From the NCBI GenBank assembly GCA_017459345.1, contig JAFUDC010000054.1, forward strand, positions 1 through 35,471: a stretch of 35,471 nucleotides of DNA, written 5' to 3'. Made by a program: the position numbers and the translations under genes. Of the stretch, positions 22,943 to 32,079 are shown one piece after another (positions within the stretch are counted from its first letter, which is position 1; each line of letters opens with the position of its first letter). Source of the DNA: Eubacterium sp. (GTDB taxonomy: Bacteria > Bacillota > Clostridia > Lachnospirales > Lachnospiraceae). Under the pieces are notes generated by a model, which was given only the letters and a program-made list of their open reading frames with translations, was not told the DNA's origin and did no database searches.

Positions 22943-25900
22943 ATGCAGAGAAAAGTATATATTCTGGAAGGTCTTGACTGTGCCAACTGCGCGGCCAAGA
23001 TCGAGAGTAAACTCAGCAAGATGCCTGAATTGTCGGATGTCTCTGTAACCTATGCAACGCAGCAGCTGCGTTTCTCAGCAGAGGATCCGGATGCCCTGCT
23101 GCCTAAGATTCAGGAAACCATCACAGCCATGGAACCGGATGTAGTGGTGGTAGAAAGGAATCGGAGACGGAACCGGACTGGGGCATCTCATGACCATGAA
23201 CATGCTCATGATCACGGGCACGAACATAATCATGAACATGATCATAACCATGAGCATAGCCATGAACATGGGGACAGCTGCGGATGCGGCCATGACCACG
23301 ATCACGAGCATGAGCATAATCACGAGCATAGCCATAAACATGGGGACAGCTGTGGCTGCGGCCATGATCACGACCACGAGCATGAGCATAATCATGAGCA
23401 TAGCCATGATCACGGAGACAGCTGTGGATGCGGTCATGACCACGAACATAGCCACGAACATAACCATGAGCATGGTCACAATCATGAGCATAGCCATGAA
23501 CATGGAGACAGCTGTGGGTGCGGTCACGATCACGAACATAACCATGAGCATCATCACGATCATGACCACGATCACAGTCACCATCACCATCATCATGACC
23601 ATGATCACGGGGATGGCTGTGGATGCGGACACGACCATGAAGAAGACCATACACCGCATGCCACCAGGTCTCATACACATTTTGTTGAGGAACACCATCA
23701 TGTGAATGGCCATCCGGATGACTGTGAATGTGAAGACTGTACATCTTTCGTAGAATATTGTGATATCTGTGGTGAGAGTCTGGCAAAGTGCAACTGTAAG
23801 ATGCCGGATGATGATATGGAAAAGAGGGTCTATATCCTGGAAGGTATCGATTGTGCAAACTGTGCTGCCAAGGTGGAGGCCAAGATCCGTCAGATGCCGG
23901 AGGTTGGTTTCGCATCCGTCACCTATGCCACCAAGCAGCTTCGCGTTTCCGCATATAATCAGGATGCTTTGCTGCCCAGACTGCAGCAGGTGGTTGACTC
24001 CATCGAGGATGGCATCACTGTAGTTCCCAGACAGAGGAAGAAAACCAGCGGTGTTTCCAACACCAAGATTTATATCCTGGAAGGGCTGGATTGTGCCAAT
24101 TGTGCGGCTTCCGTTGAGAGAAAGCTCAGAACTCTGCCTGAAGTTGATGATGTAACGGTTACCTATGCGACCAAACAGATGAAATTATCTGCCAAGGATC
24201 CTGATGCCATTCTGCCTGTTGTTATTAAGGCTATCGATTCCGTGGAGGATGGTATTACCGTCATCCCTAAAGAAACCGTAAAGGCAGCAGCTCCAAAAGA
24301 GGAAAAGAAGGAATCCATAATGGACAATCCTCTTTTCAGTATATTTGTGGGTGCTATCGTCTTTATTATCGGTGAGATTCTGGTTCACACCGTGATAGAA
24401 GAAAGTTCCCTGGCATCATTTGCCATCTTTATCGTTGCCTACCTGATTCTGGGCGGCAAGGTTTTAATTGCAGCCGGTAAGAATATCAGAAAGGGTCAGG
24501 TATTTGATGAGAACTTCCTCATGTGTATCGCTACTCTGGGTGCCTTCTGTATCAGAGAGTTCCCGGAAGCAGTAGGCGTTATGTTATTCTACCGGATTGG
24601 AGAATATTTTGAGGACCGTGCAACAGAGCAGAGCCGCAGCCAGATCATGGAAGCGGTTGACCTTCGCCCTGAGGTTGTCAACCTGGTTATCGGAGATGAT
24701 GTCCGTGTGATTGATGCAGAAGAGGCGAATGTAGGTGATATCCTTCTGGTTCGTCCCGGCGACCGTATCCCCTTGGATGGCGTAATTATCGATGGGGAGA
24801 GCCGGATTGATACCTCACCTGTTACCGGTGAGCCGGTACCGGTTATGGCAAGAGTCGGGGACAATATCGTATCCGGCTGTGTCAACACCTCCGGACAGCT
24901 TAAGATGCGTGTAGAGAAGGTTCTTGAAGAGTCCATGGTTACCAGAATCCTTGACTCTGTGGAGAACGCAGCAGCATCCAAGCCGGAGATTGATAAGTTT
25001 ATTACCAAGTTTGCAAGGGTATATACGCCATTTGTCGTATTCTTTGCCCTCTTTGTTGCCCTGGTGCTTCCGGTATTTATCCCAAGCTGGCATTATCTGG
25101 TTGATCCCTCTTATGCGGACAAAACCAACGCCATCCTGTTTGGTACCAGTGGGACAGCATCTATTTATACAGCCCTGACCTTCCTGGTTATCAGCTGCCC
25201 ATGCGCCTTGGTGCTTTCCGTACCACTGGCCTTCTTCTCCGGTATCGGTGCCGCATCCAAGAAGGGTATTCTCTTTAAAGGCGGTATCGCCATCGAGGGG
25301 CTCAAGGGTGTCAAGGCTGTCATCATGGACAAGACCGGAACCATCACAAAAGGTAACTTTGTAGTACAGAAGGTTATCCCTGCCGCAGGATCCATCTCAG
25401 AAGAAGAACTGTTAAAGATCAGCGCAAGCTGCGAGCTGTCCTCCACCCATCCTATTGGAAACAGTATCGTGGAAGAAGCAAAGGAGAAGGGACTTAACAT
25501 TGAACGTCCGGAGAGCGTAGAAGAGATCGCCGGACATGGTATCAAGGCACAGCTTGCACAAGGCACAGTCCTTTGCGGTAACAGAAAGCTTATGGATGCC
25601 AATAATATCGACCTGTCCGATTATCATAAGGCTGATTTCGGTTCAGAGGTTCTGGTTGCCTTAAACGGCAAGTTTGTGGGTAACGTGGTTATCTCTGATA
25701 CAGTGAAGGAAGATGCCGCTCCGGCCATCGCCAAGGTAAAAGATCTGGGTATCAAGACAGTGATGCTTACCGGTGATGCGGAAGACAGTGCCCAGGCCGT
25801 TGCCAAAGAGACTGGTGTGGATGAGATTCATGCCAAGCTGCTGCCGGAGGACAAGCTGTCCAGATTACAGGCCATCCGTGAGAAAGACGGAGCGGTTATG

Positions 25901-26227
25901 TTCGTCGGCGACGGCATCAACGATGCCCCGGTGCTTGCAGGTGCAGACGTGGGAGCCGCCATGGGAAGTGGCGCGGACGCCGCCATAGAGGCAGCGGACG
26001 TGGTATTTATGAATTCCGAGATGAACGCCATCCCGGAGGCCTTAAGCATCGCCCGGATGACCAACCGCATTTCCTGGCAGAATGTATACTTTGCCCTGGC
26101 CATCAAAATTATCGTCATGATCATGGGTCTGTTTGGATTCGCCAATATGTGGCTGGCAGTATTTGCTGATACCGGTGTATCCGTTATCTGCCTGCTCAAT
26201 TCCATCCGGATCCTTAACAGGAAGTGA
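22943..26227 (+). CDS. Zn/Cd/Pb-type P1B ATPase with three HMA domains and a large His/Cys-rich insert
   Basis: This ATP-driven metal exporter has 1094 residues, much longer than the usual 700-800. HMA domains carry DCANC at Cys13/Cys16, Cys304/Cys307 and Cys384/Cys387. Between HMA1 and HMA2 (about 83-275) lies a His-rich insert with five GD(S/G)CGCGHDH motifs, then a Cys cluster (DDCECEDC, CDICGESLAKCNC). The pump core follows: SPVTGEPVPV, the membrane CPC (752-754), the phosphorylation site DKTGT at Asp796, STHPIG and GDGINDAPVLAGADVG. The late FADTGVSVICLLNSIR has the membrane Asp typical of the PIB-2 (Zn/Cd/Pb) class. An internal ATG at 23816 (residue 292) could yield a short form. The gene is cotranscribed with the repressor. 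Confidence 0.93.
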   Translation: MQRKVYILEGLDCANCAAKIESKLSKMPELSDVSVTYATQQLRFSAEDPDALLPKIQETITAMEPDVVVVERNRRRNRTGASHDHEHAHDHGHEHNHEHDHNHEHSHEHGDSCGCGHDHDHEHEHNHEHSHKHGDSCGCGHDHDHEHEHNHEHSHDHGDSCGCGHDHEHSHEHNHEHGHNHEHSHEHGDSCGCGHDHEHNHEHHHDHDHDHSHHHHHHDHDHGDGCGCGHDHEEDHTPHATRSHTHFVEEHHHVNGHPDDCECEDCTSFVEYCDICGESLAKCNCKMPDDDMEKRVYILEGIDCANCAAKVEAKIRQMPEVGFASVTYATKQLRVSAYNQDALLPRLQQVVDSIEDGITVVPRQRKKTSGVSNTKIYILEGLDCANCAASVERKLRTLPEVDDVTVTYATKQMKLSAKDPDAILPVVIKAIDSVEDGITVIPKETVKAAAPKEEKKESIMDNPLFSIFVGAIVFIIGEILVHTVIEESSLASFAIFIVAYLILGGKVLIAAGKNIRKGQVFDENFLMCIATLGAFCIREFPEAVGVMLFYRIGEYFEDRATEQSRSQIMEAVDLRPEVVNLVIGDDVRVIDAEEANVGDILLVRPGDRIPLDGVIIDGESRIDTSPVTGEPVPVMARVGDNIVSGCVNTSGQLKMRVEKVLEESMVTRILDSVENAAASKPEIDKFITKFARVYTPFVVFFALFVALVLPVFIPSWHYLVDPSYADKTNAILFGTSGTASIYTALTFLVISCPCALVLSVPLAFFSGIGAASKKGILFKGGIAIEGLKGVKAVIMDKTGTITKGNFVVQKVIPAAGSISEEELLKISASCELSSTHPIGNSIVEEAKEKGLNIERPESVEEIAGHGIKAQLAQGTVLCGNRKLMDANNIDLSDYHKADFGSEVLVALNGKFVGNVVISDTVKEDAAPAIAKVKDLGIKTVMLTGDAEDSAQAVAKETGVDEIHAKLLPEDKLSRLQAIREKDGAVMFVGDGINDAPVLAGADVGAAMGSGADAAIEAADVVFMNSEMNAIPEALSIARMTNRISWQNVYFALAIKIIVMIMGLFGFANMWLAVFADTGVSVICLLNSIRILNRK
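23189..23665 (+). repeat. Degenerate tandem repeats encoding the His/Cys-rich metal-binding insert
   Basis: Units of 72 bases (24 residues: GDSCGCGHDH plus alternating His) repeat twice almost exactly, then widen to 30 and 35 residues. The motif GDSCGCGHDH occurs four times and GDGCGCGHDH once. The composition keeps several other frames open, which explains the long false reading frames here. Confidence 0.9.
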
Positions 26228-26254
26228 TGATGCAGAGGGTAACTATATAAGTAA

Positions 26255-26307
26255 ATAACAGACGAAACGAAAAGGGCCATACTGGCCCTTTTCGTTTCGT
26301 CTGTTAT
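26255..26307. terminator. Long perfect hairpin terminator, same family as 6690-6734
   Basis: A 25-base perfect stem (26255-26279 with 26283-26307) and a three-base loop lie after the ATPase stop. The left arm shares CAGACGAAA-N-GAAAAGGGC with the hairpin at 6690; the single differing base is matched by a compensating change on the other arm. Confidence 0.85.
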
Positions 26308-26363
26308 TGATTAATATATTTATTCTCTACCATCAAATTGGATAAAAATCCCATCATTAACCC

Positions 26364-26392
26364 TTGATTATATTGTTAATAATGCATATAAT
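26364..26392 (+). promoter_or_regulatory. glnA promoter
   Basis: TTGATT (26364-26369), a 17-base spacer and TATAAT (26387-26392), 63 bases before the glnA start. Confidence 0.75.
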
Positions 26393-26455
26393 GAAAGCAC
26401 GCTGAATCTGGTGTGAAATGAAAAAAAGATAAGATATTAATTAGGAGGGCTTATT

Positions 26456-27886
26456 ATGTTCCATACATTAGATGAGGTTTTAAGATACTGTGAGAAGAGC
26501 CAGGTACAGATGGTGGATTTTAAGCTGACGGACATCGATGGAAGATGGAGACATCTGACGATTCCGGTAGAGAGGTTTAATGAGGATACCATGGAGCATG
26601 GAATCGGTTTCGATGGTTCCAATTATGGCTACGCATCGGTGGAAAACAGTGATATGGTCTTTGTCCCGGTGCTGGAATCCGCCGTGATCGATACTTATGC
26701 AGGAGTGCCCACTCTTTCTATGATCGGGGATGTTCTGGTGATCGATCATCCAAAAAACCGCCCATTTGACCAGTATCCGAGGAATGTGGCTTTAAGAGCT
26801 GTTGAGTACATGAAGGAGCTCGGTATCGCCGACCGCATGCTGGTGGGTCCTGAGTACGAGTTCTATATTTTTGATGATGTAAACTATGAGGTTAAGCCCC
26901 AGGAGACAGGTTACTCCATTCGAACCAGGCAGGCTGGCTGGGCAGCAGTTTCCGACAGCAATAATAAGGGCTACCAGCTGGGGGATGAGAGGGGTTATCA
27001 TGCCAGCCTGCCCATGGATATTAATAATGACCTGAGAAGCAAAATCTGCCTGACCATGAAGGACTGGGGAATCGAGGTCAAGTATCATCACCATGAGGTT
27101 GGCGGAGCCGGCCAGATGGAGGTGGAAGTAGAACTGGGTGACATGGTGACCATGGCAGACCATACTATGAATGCAAAATATATCATCAAGAATGAAGCAA
27201 TCAGAGAGGGAAAGACTGCCACCTTTATGCCCAAGCCCATTGCCGGAACAGCGGGCAACGGAATGCATGTTCACATGCTTCTTTTGAAGGATGATAAACC
27301 GGTTTTCTATGATGAGAATGGGTATGGACAGCTCAGCCAGACAGCCATGTTTTTTATTGGTGGTTTATTGAAGCATGCCAGGTCCTTGTGTGCATTGACT
27401 AATCCATCTACCAATTCCTACAAGCGGCTGGTTCCGGGCTTTGAGGCTCCTGTCCTGATCGGTTATGCCATGGCAAACCGCAGTGCGGTGGTCCGGATTC
27501 CATCCTACGCCAAGACCCCGGCGAGCAAGCGCTTTGAGCTTAGAAATCCGGATGCAACATGTAATCCTTATTATGCCCTATCTGCCATATTAATGGCAGG
27601 CCTCGACGGCATTAAGAATCAGATTGATCCCAGTGCCAACGGCTGGGGACCATATGATTATAATCTCTTTGATCTTTCGGAGGAAGAGATTGCAAAACTT
27701 ACTTCATTGCCGGAGAGTCTGTCAGAGGCATTGGATGCCCTTGAGGCAGACCACGATTATCTTACTGCAGGTGGTGTATTTCCTGAAGAAGTATTAAAGC
27801 TACATATCGCCAGAAAGCGTAAGGAAGTCAGATATGTGCTCAACATTCCCCATCCGGAAGAGTTCGCTTTATATTATGATTTGTAA
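26456..27886 (+). CDS. glnA: Type I glutamine synthetase
   Basis: GlnA joins ammonia to glutamate using ATP. The 476 residues have the GSI layout: IGFDGSNYGYASVENSDM near the N-terminus, VGPEYEFYIFD, KYHHHEVGGAGQMEVEVELG, GTAGNGMHVHM, the ATP/ammonia region NPSTNSYKRLVPGFEAP, and KRFELRNPDATCNPYYALSA. The site that is adenylylated on Tyr in GSI-beta enzymes reads NLFDLSEEE, with Phe, so control by adenylylation is not possible. RBS AGGAGGG precedes ATG. It stands alone between a terminator and a long intergenic region. Confidence 0.95.
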   Translation: MFHTLDEVLRYCEKSQVQMVDFKLTDIDGRWRHLTIPVERFNEDTMEHGIGFDGSNYGYASVENSDMVFVPVLESAVIDTYAGVPTLSMIGDVLVIDHPKNRPFDQYPRNVALRAVEYMKELGIADRMLVGPEYEFYIFDDVNYEVKPQETGYSIRTRQAGWAAVSDSNNKGYQLGDERGYHASLPMDINNDLRSKICLTMKDWGIEVKYHHHEVGGAGQMEVEVELGDMVTMADHTMNAKYIIKNEAIREGKTATFMPKPIAGTAGNGMHVHMLLLKDDKPVFYDENGYGQLSQTAMFFIGGLLKHARSLCALTNPSTNSYKRLVPGFEAPVLIGYAMANRSAVVRIPSYAKTPASKRFELRNPDATCNPYYALSAILMAGLDGIKNQIDPSANGWGPYDYNLFDLSEEEIAKLTSLPESLSEALDALEADHDYLTAGGVFPEEVLKLHIARKRKEVRYVLNIPHPEEFALYYDL

Positions 27887-27888
27887 AT

Positions 27889-27908
27889 CTAACCTATTGC
27901 CAGGTTAG
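27889..27908 (+). other. Short hairpin after glnA
   Basis: CTAACCT (27889-27895) and AGGTTAG (27902-27908) form a perfect 7-base stem two bases after the stop. There is no T run, so termination here is uncertain. Confidence 0.35.
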
Positions 27909-28374
27909 CCCAATATATTGATGAAATCTTATATGAAGTAATTTTTCTGTTTTTTCTTATATTATTCCTAAATAAATGGGTATGATATATCAAGATAAAA
28001 TTCTCTACCCTCAGTTTTTTTCGATTTACATAGAACTCCAGAATAGAGGAGGAAAACTGTGGGTAGAGATTACAATATATTCATTTTCTTACCAATTTTA
28101 TACGTAAATAATGTATAAATAATGCCTTTTTTCAGCAAAACATGTTTTCAAAACCATATCTATTGATATTTATGAATTAATAGATATATCTTTATACCCA
28201 GGTTGAATAACAGCCTGCCGGTTCTTCAACATCAGTTGGAGTCCCCCGCTTCTTAGCATTGCGCAAGAGATTGATAATTGTTCTAGCTGCTCAAGAGCCC
28301 CATTCCAGTTCTGAATAGTGACAAATTGTTCAAAAAAAAGTGCAAAAAATTCATGCATTTTTTTGTTTTTTTCC
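27909..28374. other. Non-coding stretch rich in inverted repeats between glnA and ech
   Basis: I see no gene here. Inverted repeats are: 17-base arms matching at 16 positions (28002-28018 with 28053-28069), enclosing a CTCC/GGAG hairpin; TTTATAC-N9-GTATAAA (28097-28119); the palindrome AAAACATGTTTT (28137-28148); and ATATCTATT-N14-AATAGATAT (28156-28187). The first is the best candidate for a structured RNA; the others could be operators of the hydrogenase operon or terminators. Confidence 0.6.
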
Positions 28375-28402
28375 GTGACAAATCGAGAAATATGATTATA
28401 AT
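28375..28402 (+). promoter_or_regulatory. Candidate promoter of the hydrogenase operon
   Basis: GTGACA (28375-28380), a 16-base spacer and TATAAT (28397-28402), about 50 bases before echA. GTGACAAAT also occurs about 57 bases upstream as a direct repeat. Confidence 0.5.
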
Positions 28403-28450
28403 AAATTTATGTTAAATTATTGACTAACTTTTAACGAAAGGAGATTTTCT

Positions 28451-30370
28451 ATGTCTGTAGTATTCTTTCTCATCTGCTTCCCTGTGCTGATGGGACTGAT
28501 CGTCTATATGGTGAAGGATGATAAGACACGGAACCGGTGTCTTTATATCGGATCCGGCATCATCATGGCGGCTGTTGCAGTCCTGGTCATTCAGTGGGCA
28601 GCGGGAGGCGGAGGGAGGATCGTGTGTTATTATGACACGGAGATTGTCGATCACGTCATCCTTGTGGTGGAAATCGCCTTAATGTTCTTCATCATCTTTA
28701 AGTGCGCCATGTACAGAAAGTACTGGATCAGCCTGCTGTCGATCTTTCCCACCCTTCTGATTGCCTGGTTTGAGACCAACGGGCCGGAGATGGACCGGAT
28801 CGGCCATATTTATGTCGACCATCTTTCTGTCCTCATGTGTATCATCATCGGCCTGATCGGGGGTATGATCGTCATCTATTCCGGCGGTTATATGACCCAT
28901 TATCACCAGCATCATAAGGGAATCAGGGAACGGAAGAACTATTTCTTTATGCTGCTGTTCATCTTCCTCGGAGCCATGTTCGGATTTGTCCTGTCGTCAA
29001 GTCTGCTTTGGATTGACCTCTTCTGGGAGATCACCAGTGTGTGTTCCTTCCTGCTGATCGGCTATACCGGTCTTGATGAGGCCATCAATAATTCCTTCCG
29101 GGCTCTGTGGATGAACCTGCTGGGTGGTACTGCCCTTGCCATAGGTATCGTATATTATGGCCTGAAAAGCGGCAATGTATCCCTGGAGAGTCTGGTATCA
29201 GCCGGCCGGGTGCATACAGTTTATGCTGTGATTCCCATTGCTCTGATTGCATTTGCTGCCATGACCAAGGCGGCCCAGCTGCCATTTTCCACCTGGCTTT
29301 TAGGTGCCATGGTGGCCCCCACGCCCTCCTCGGCCCTCCTGCATAGTGCGACCATGGTTAAGGCTGGTATCTATGTCCTGATCCGGCTGGCCCCGGCCAT
29401 GAGGGGAACCATGACCGGCAACATGGTGGCTTACATCGGCGGTATTACATTTTTTACGACTTCGGTCATGGCCATGGGTCATTCTGACGGAAAAAAGGTG
29501 CTGGCCTGCTCCACCATCTCCAATCTGGGGCTGATGGTTGCCTGTGCCGGAATCGGTATGCCGGAGACCATCTGGGCCGGCGTCCTGCTCATGCTTTTCC
29601 ATGCCATCTCCAAGTCCCTGCTCTTTCAGTCTGTGGGAGCCACGGAGAATGCCATTGGAAGCCGTGACATCGAGAATATGCACGGACTCATGAACCGTCT
29701 GCCCAAGCTGGCAGTCCTCATGTTCATCGGAATCGCCGGTATGTTTTTAGCTCCCTTTGGAATGCTGATTTCCAAGTGGTCGGCCCTCAAGGCTTCCATA
29801 GACAGCCACAATATCCTCATGGTGCTCTTTATTGCCTTCGGGTCAGCCACCACATCCTTCTACTGGTCCAAGTGGATGGGCAAACTGATATCGAAAAGCC
29901 ACGCCACCGGTAAGAGGGAGCAGGATATCACCCGGACCGATGAAAATGTATCCCTGATAACCCATGCCATTCTCATGATTGGGGTCTGCGCCCTGCTGCC
30001 ATTGATTTCAAAGACATATGTGGACCCGCTGCTTAAAGAACTCTTTGGCTACTATCAGGACGTGCTTCCTCTGAGTATCATGATTATGATGGTTATTATC
30101 ATCTGTTTTATTTTCGCGATTCCCTTCCTGGCTTACCTGTACAGCAAGAGAGTCCGTACCAACGTGAAACTGTCCTATATGAGCGGAATCAACACGGGAA
30201 ATAATACCGGGTTTGTGGATTCCTTCGGCAAGGAAAAAGCCCTGTGGCTTTCCAACTACTACTTTACCGATAAATTTGATCCGGACCGGCTGCTGTTTTA
30301 CTGTCAGGTCTTTGCCATGGCACTGCTGATTATTATGCTGTGTCTGATCGGAGGAGGTGCCATAAGATGA
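28451..30370 (+). CDS. echA: Ech-type hydrogenase subunit A (NuoL/antiporter-like)
   Basis: This 639-residue membrane protein is related to NuoL and Mrp antiporters and should move H+ or Na+ in the energy-converting hydrogenase. Many membrane spans are visible. The family core shows the conserved WEITSVCSFLLIGY (Glu in helix), the TKAAQLPFSTWLLGAMVAPTPSSALLHSATMVKAGIYVLIR stretch (about 270-310), and LLMLFHAISKSLLFQSVGA. RBS AAAGGAG precedes ATG. Its stop overlaps the echB start (ATGA). It opens the six-gene ech set. Confidence 0.92.
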   Translation: MSVVFFLICFPVLMGLIVYMVKDDKTRNRCLYIGSGIIMAAVAVLVIQWAAGGGGRIVCYYDTEIVDHVILVVEIALMFFIIFKCAMYRKYWISLLSIFPTLLIAWFETNGPEMDRIGHIYVDHLSVLMCIIIGLIGGMIVIYSGGYMTHYHQHHKGIRERKNYFFMLLFIFLGAMFGFVLSSSLLWIDLFWEITSVCSFLLIGYTGLDEAINNSFRALWMNLLGGTALAIGIVYYGLKSGNVSLESLVSAGRVHTVYAVIPIALIAFAAMTKAAQLPFSTWLLGAMVAPTPSSALLHSATMVKAGIYVLIRLAPAMRGTMTGNMVAYIGGITFFTTSVMAMGHSDGKKVLACSTISNLGLMVACAGIGMPETIWAGVLLMLFHAISKSLLFQSVGATENAIGSRDIENMHGLMNRLPKLAVLMFIGIAGMFLAPFGMLISKWSALKASIDSHNILMVLFIAFGSATTSFYWSKWMGKLISKSHATGKREQDITRTDENVSLITHAILMIGVCALLPLISKTYVDPLLKELFGYYQDVLPLSIMIMMVIIICFIFAIPFLAYLYSKRVRTNVKLSYMSGINTGNNTGFVDSFGKEKALWLSNYYFTDKFDPDRLLFYCQVFAMALLIIMLCLIGGGAIR

Positions 30371-31233
30371 CAGGAAGAATTATATCCGTAATTATATATG
30401 TCTTATGCGCTCCCTTTTTAGGGGGGATTCTTGACGGTGTCAGCCGAAAGATATCCGCCCGGATGCAGGGCAGGATCGGCCCGCCAATCCTCCAGCCCTT
30501 ATACGATGTGCGCAAGCTTTTGAATAAGCAGGTGGTGGCGGTCAGTGTACCCCAGTCCTTCCTGCTGATCTGCTACCTGGTGCTGATGATCTTATCCGGA
30601 GCCATCTTTTTCTCCGGAAATGACCTGCTCATGTGCGTCTTTGTCCTTGGCACTGCGTCCACATTTTTGTATTTTGCCACCATTGTAAACAGTTCACCCT
30701 ATAATACAATTGCAGCTTCCAGGGAGCTGATCCAGATCATGGCCTATGAGCCGGCGGTACTTCTTGCCGGTGTGGGCTTCTACCTTGCCAGCGGCAGCTT
30801 TTCCGTAAGGGATATTGCCCTCGCTGACCACAGTATGCTGTTATATACTCCTGGTTTTTTCATTGCATTTGTGTTCGTGCTGACCATCAAAATGAGAAAA
30901 TCTCCCTTTGATATATCCACCTCCCATCATGCCCATCAGGAGCTGGTAAGGGGTGTCACCACGGAGCTAGGAGCCAGATATCTGGCCTTATACACCATCG
31001 CGGAATGGTATGAGAACGTCTTCCTCTTAGGGATGGTCTCCCTGTTTTTCTTAAACAGGAATACATGGAGCATCCCGGCGGCTCTGCTTCTGACCTTTCT
31101 GGTTTTCTTCCTGGAGATTCTCATTGATAATACCAATGCGCGTATGAAGTGGGAAAGCATGTTTAAACTAAGCTGGGAGGTCACACTCCTTGCAGCGGGA
31201 GTGAATCTGCTGGTATTGATGCTGATAAAGTAG
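30367..31233 (+). CDS. echB: Ech-type hydrogenase subunit B (NuoH-like)
   Basis: This 288-residue membrane subunit anchors the hydrogenase module, like NuoH of complex I. The motif RMQGRIGPPILQPLYDVRKLL near the N-terminus and SRELIQIMAYEPAVL, with SPFDISTSHHAHQELVRG, are characteristic of the NuoH/EchB/HycD family. I chose ATG at 30367, preceded by GGAGGAGGTG and overlapping the echA stop. It ends ten bases before echC. Confidence 0.93.
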   Translation: MTGRIISVIIYVLCAPFLGGILDGVSRKISARMQGRIGPPILQPLYDVRKLLNKQVVAVSVPQSFLLICYLVLMILSGAIFFSGNDLLMCVFVLGTASTFLYFATIVNSSPYNTIAASRELIQIMAYEPAVLLAGVGFYLASGSFSVRDIALADHSMLLYTPGFFIAFVFVLTIKMRKSPFDISTSHHAHQELVRGVTTELGARYLALYTIAEWYENVFLLGMVSLFFLNRNTWSIPAALLLTFLVFFLEILIDNTNARMKWESMFKLSWEVTLLAAGVNLLVLMLIK

Positions 31234-31243
31234 GAGGAATGTA

Positions 31244-31708
31244 ATGGCAAAAGTAAAAGAATCTCCATGGCTGCTCCACTACGATGGCAGCAGCTGCAAT
31301 GGATGTGATATAGAGGTGCTGGCCACTCTGACCCCGGTCTATGATGCGGAACGGTTCGGCATCATTAATACAGGAGACCCCCTCCAGGCGGACATCCTCA
31401 TGATCACCGGCGGAATCAACAGCCAGAATCAGGCTGTAGTAAAACAGCTCTATGACCAGATGCCCCGCCCCAAGGTGGTTGTGGCAGTGGGAACCTGTGC
31501 CTGCACCGGCGGTATCTTTAAGGAATGTTACAATATACTGGGAGGAGCAGACACTACCATACCGGTGGATATCTATGTTCCCGGCTGTGCGGCCCGCCCT
31601 CAGGCCATCATCGATGGTATCATCAAGGCCGTTGACCTCTTTCAGAAACGGTCTGATGAGCATGACGCCCTGGTTCGGGAACAGAAGAAAGGAGGTGCTC
31701 CGGCATGA
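31244..31708 (+). CDS. echC: Ech-type hydrogenase small subunit C (NuoB-like)
   Basis: The 154-residue small subunit carries the [4Fe-4S] cluster nearest the NiFe site. Cluster cysteines are Cys18 and Cys21 (SSCNGCDIE), one in GTCACTGG (Cys85 the likely ligand) and Cys115 in PGCAARPQ, the single-cluster pattern of group 4 small subunits and NuoB. It lacks the two extra clusters of uptake hydrogenases. It overlaps echD by four bases (ATGA). Confidence 0.95.
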   Translation: MAKVKESPWLLHYDGSSCNGCDIEVLATLTPVYDAERFGIINTGDPLQADILMITGGINSQNQAVVKQLYDQMPRPKVVVAVGTCACTGGIFKECYNILGGADTTIPVDIYVPGCAARPQAIIDGIIKAVDLFQKRSDEHDALVREQKKGGAPA

Positions 31709-32079
31709 TCGATGTGATATGTCCTGATAATATCCTGGAAGAGATTGAGGTTGGACAGCTCCTGACCCGGGTTATGCAGATGAAGAGAGAACACTATCGT
31801 CTGGCCCAGATCTGTGCAGCCTATATCAATGAGAAGCTGGAACTGTCCTACTCATTTGCTGATGATCTTAGTTATGAATTTGTCACTCTTCGTATGGTCA
31901 TCGATCCGGACACGGAGGTGCCAAGCATCACAGAGATCATTCCCCACGCCCTCTTCCATGAAAATGAGATGAAGGAGCTTTTCGGCGTGAAGGTGCAGAT
32001 GATCAGCCTTGACTATGACAATAAACTATATCGTATCACGGAAGAGACTCCATTTCTTCCCAAAAAAGGAGGAGAATAA
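31705..32079 (+). CDS. echD: Ech-type hydrogenase subunit D (NuoC-like)
   Basis: This 124-residue soluble subunit resembles NuoC/EchD, which supports the large subunit on the membrane arm. The pattern VPSITEIIPHALFHENEMKELFGV is the family signature region (NuoC: A.W.ERE..DLFG). It has no cofactor motifs. It overlaps its neighbours at both ends (ATGA with echC, TAATG with echE). Confidence 0.88.
   Translation: MIDVICPDNILEEIEVGQLLTRVMQMKREHYRLAQICAAYINEKLELSYSFADDLSYEFVTLRMVIDPDTEVPSITEIIPHALFHENEMKELFGVKVQMISLDYDNKLYRITEETPFLPKKGGE

Noticed and set aside
23189-23665. CRISPR-like array
   Set aside because: The repeats are in-frame coding repeats with no unique spacers and no cas genes nearby.
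23075-23915. Long overlapping reading frames on both strands in the His-rich region
   Set aside because: Shadows of the repeat: CAT/CAC/GAC/GAG-rich DNA lacks stops in other frames. The pump frame has HMA domains on both sides.
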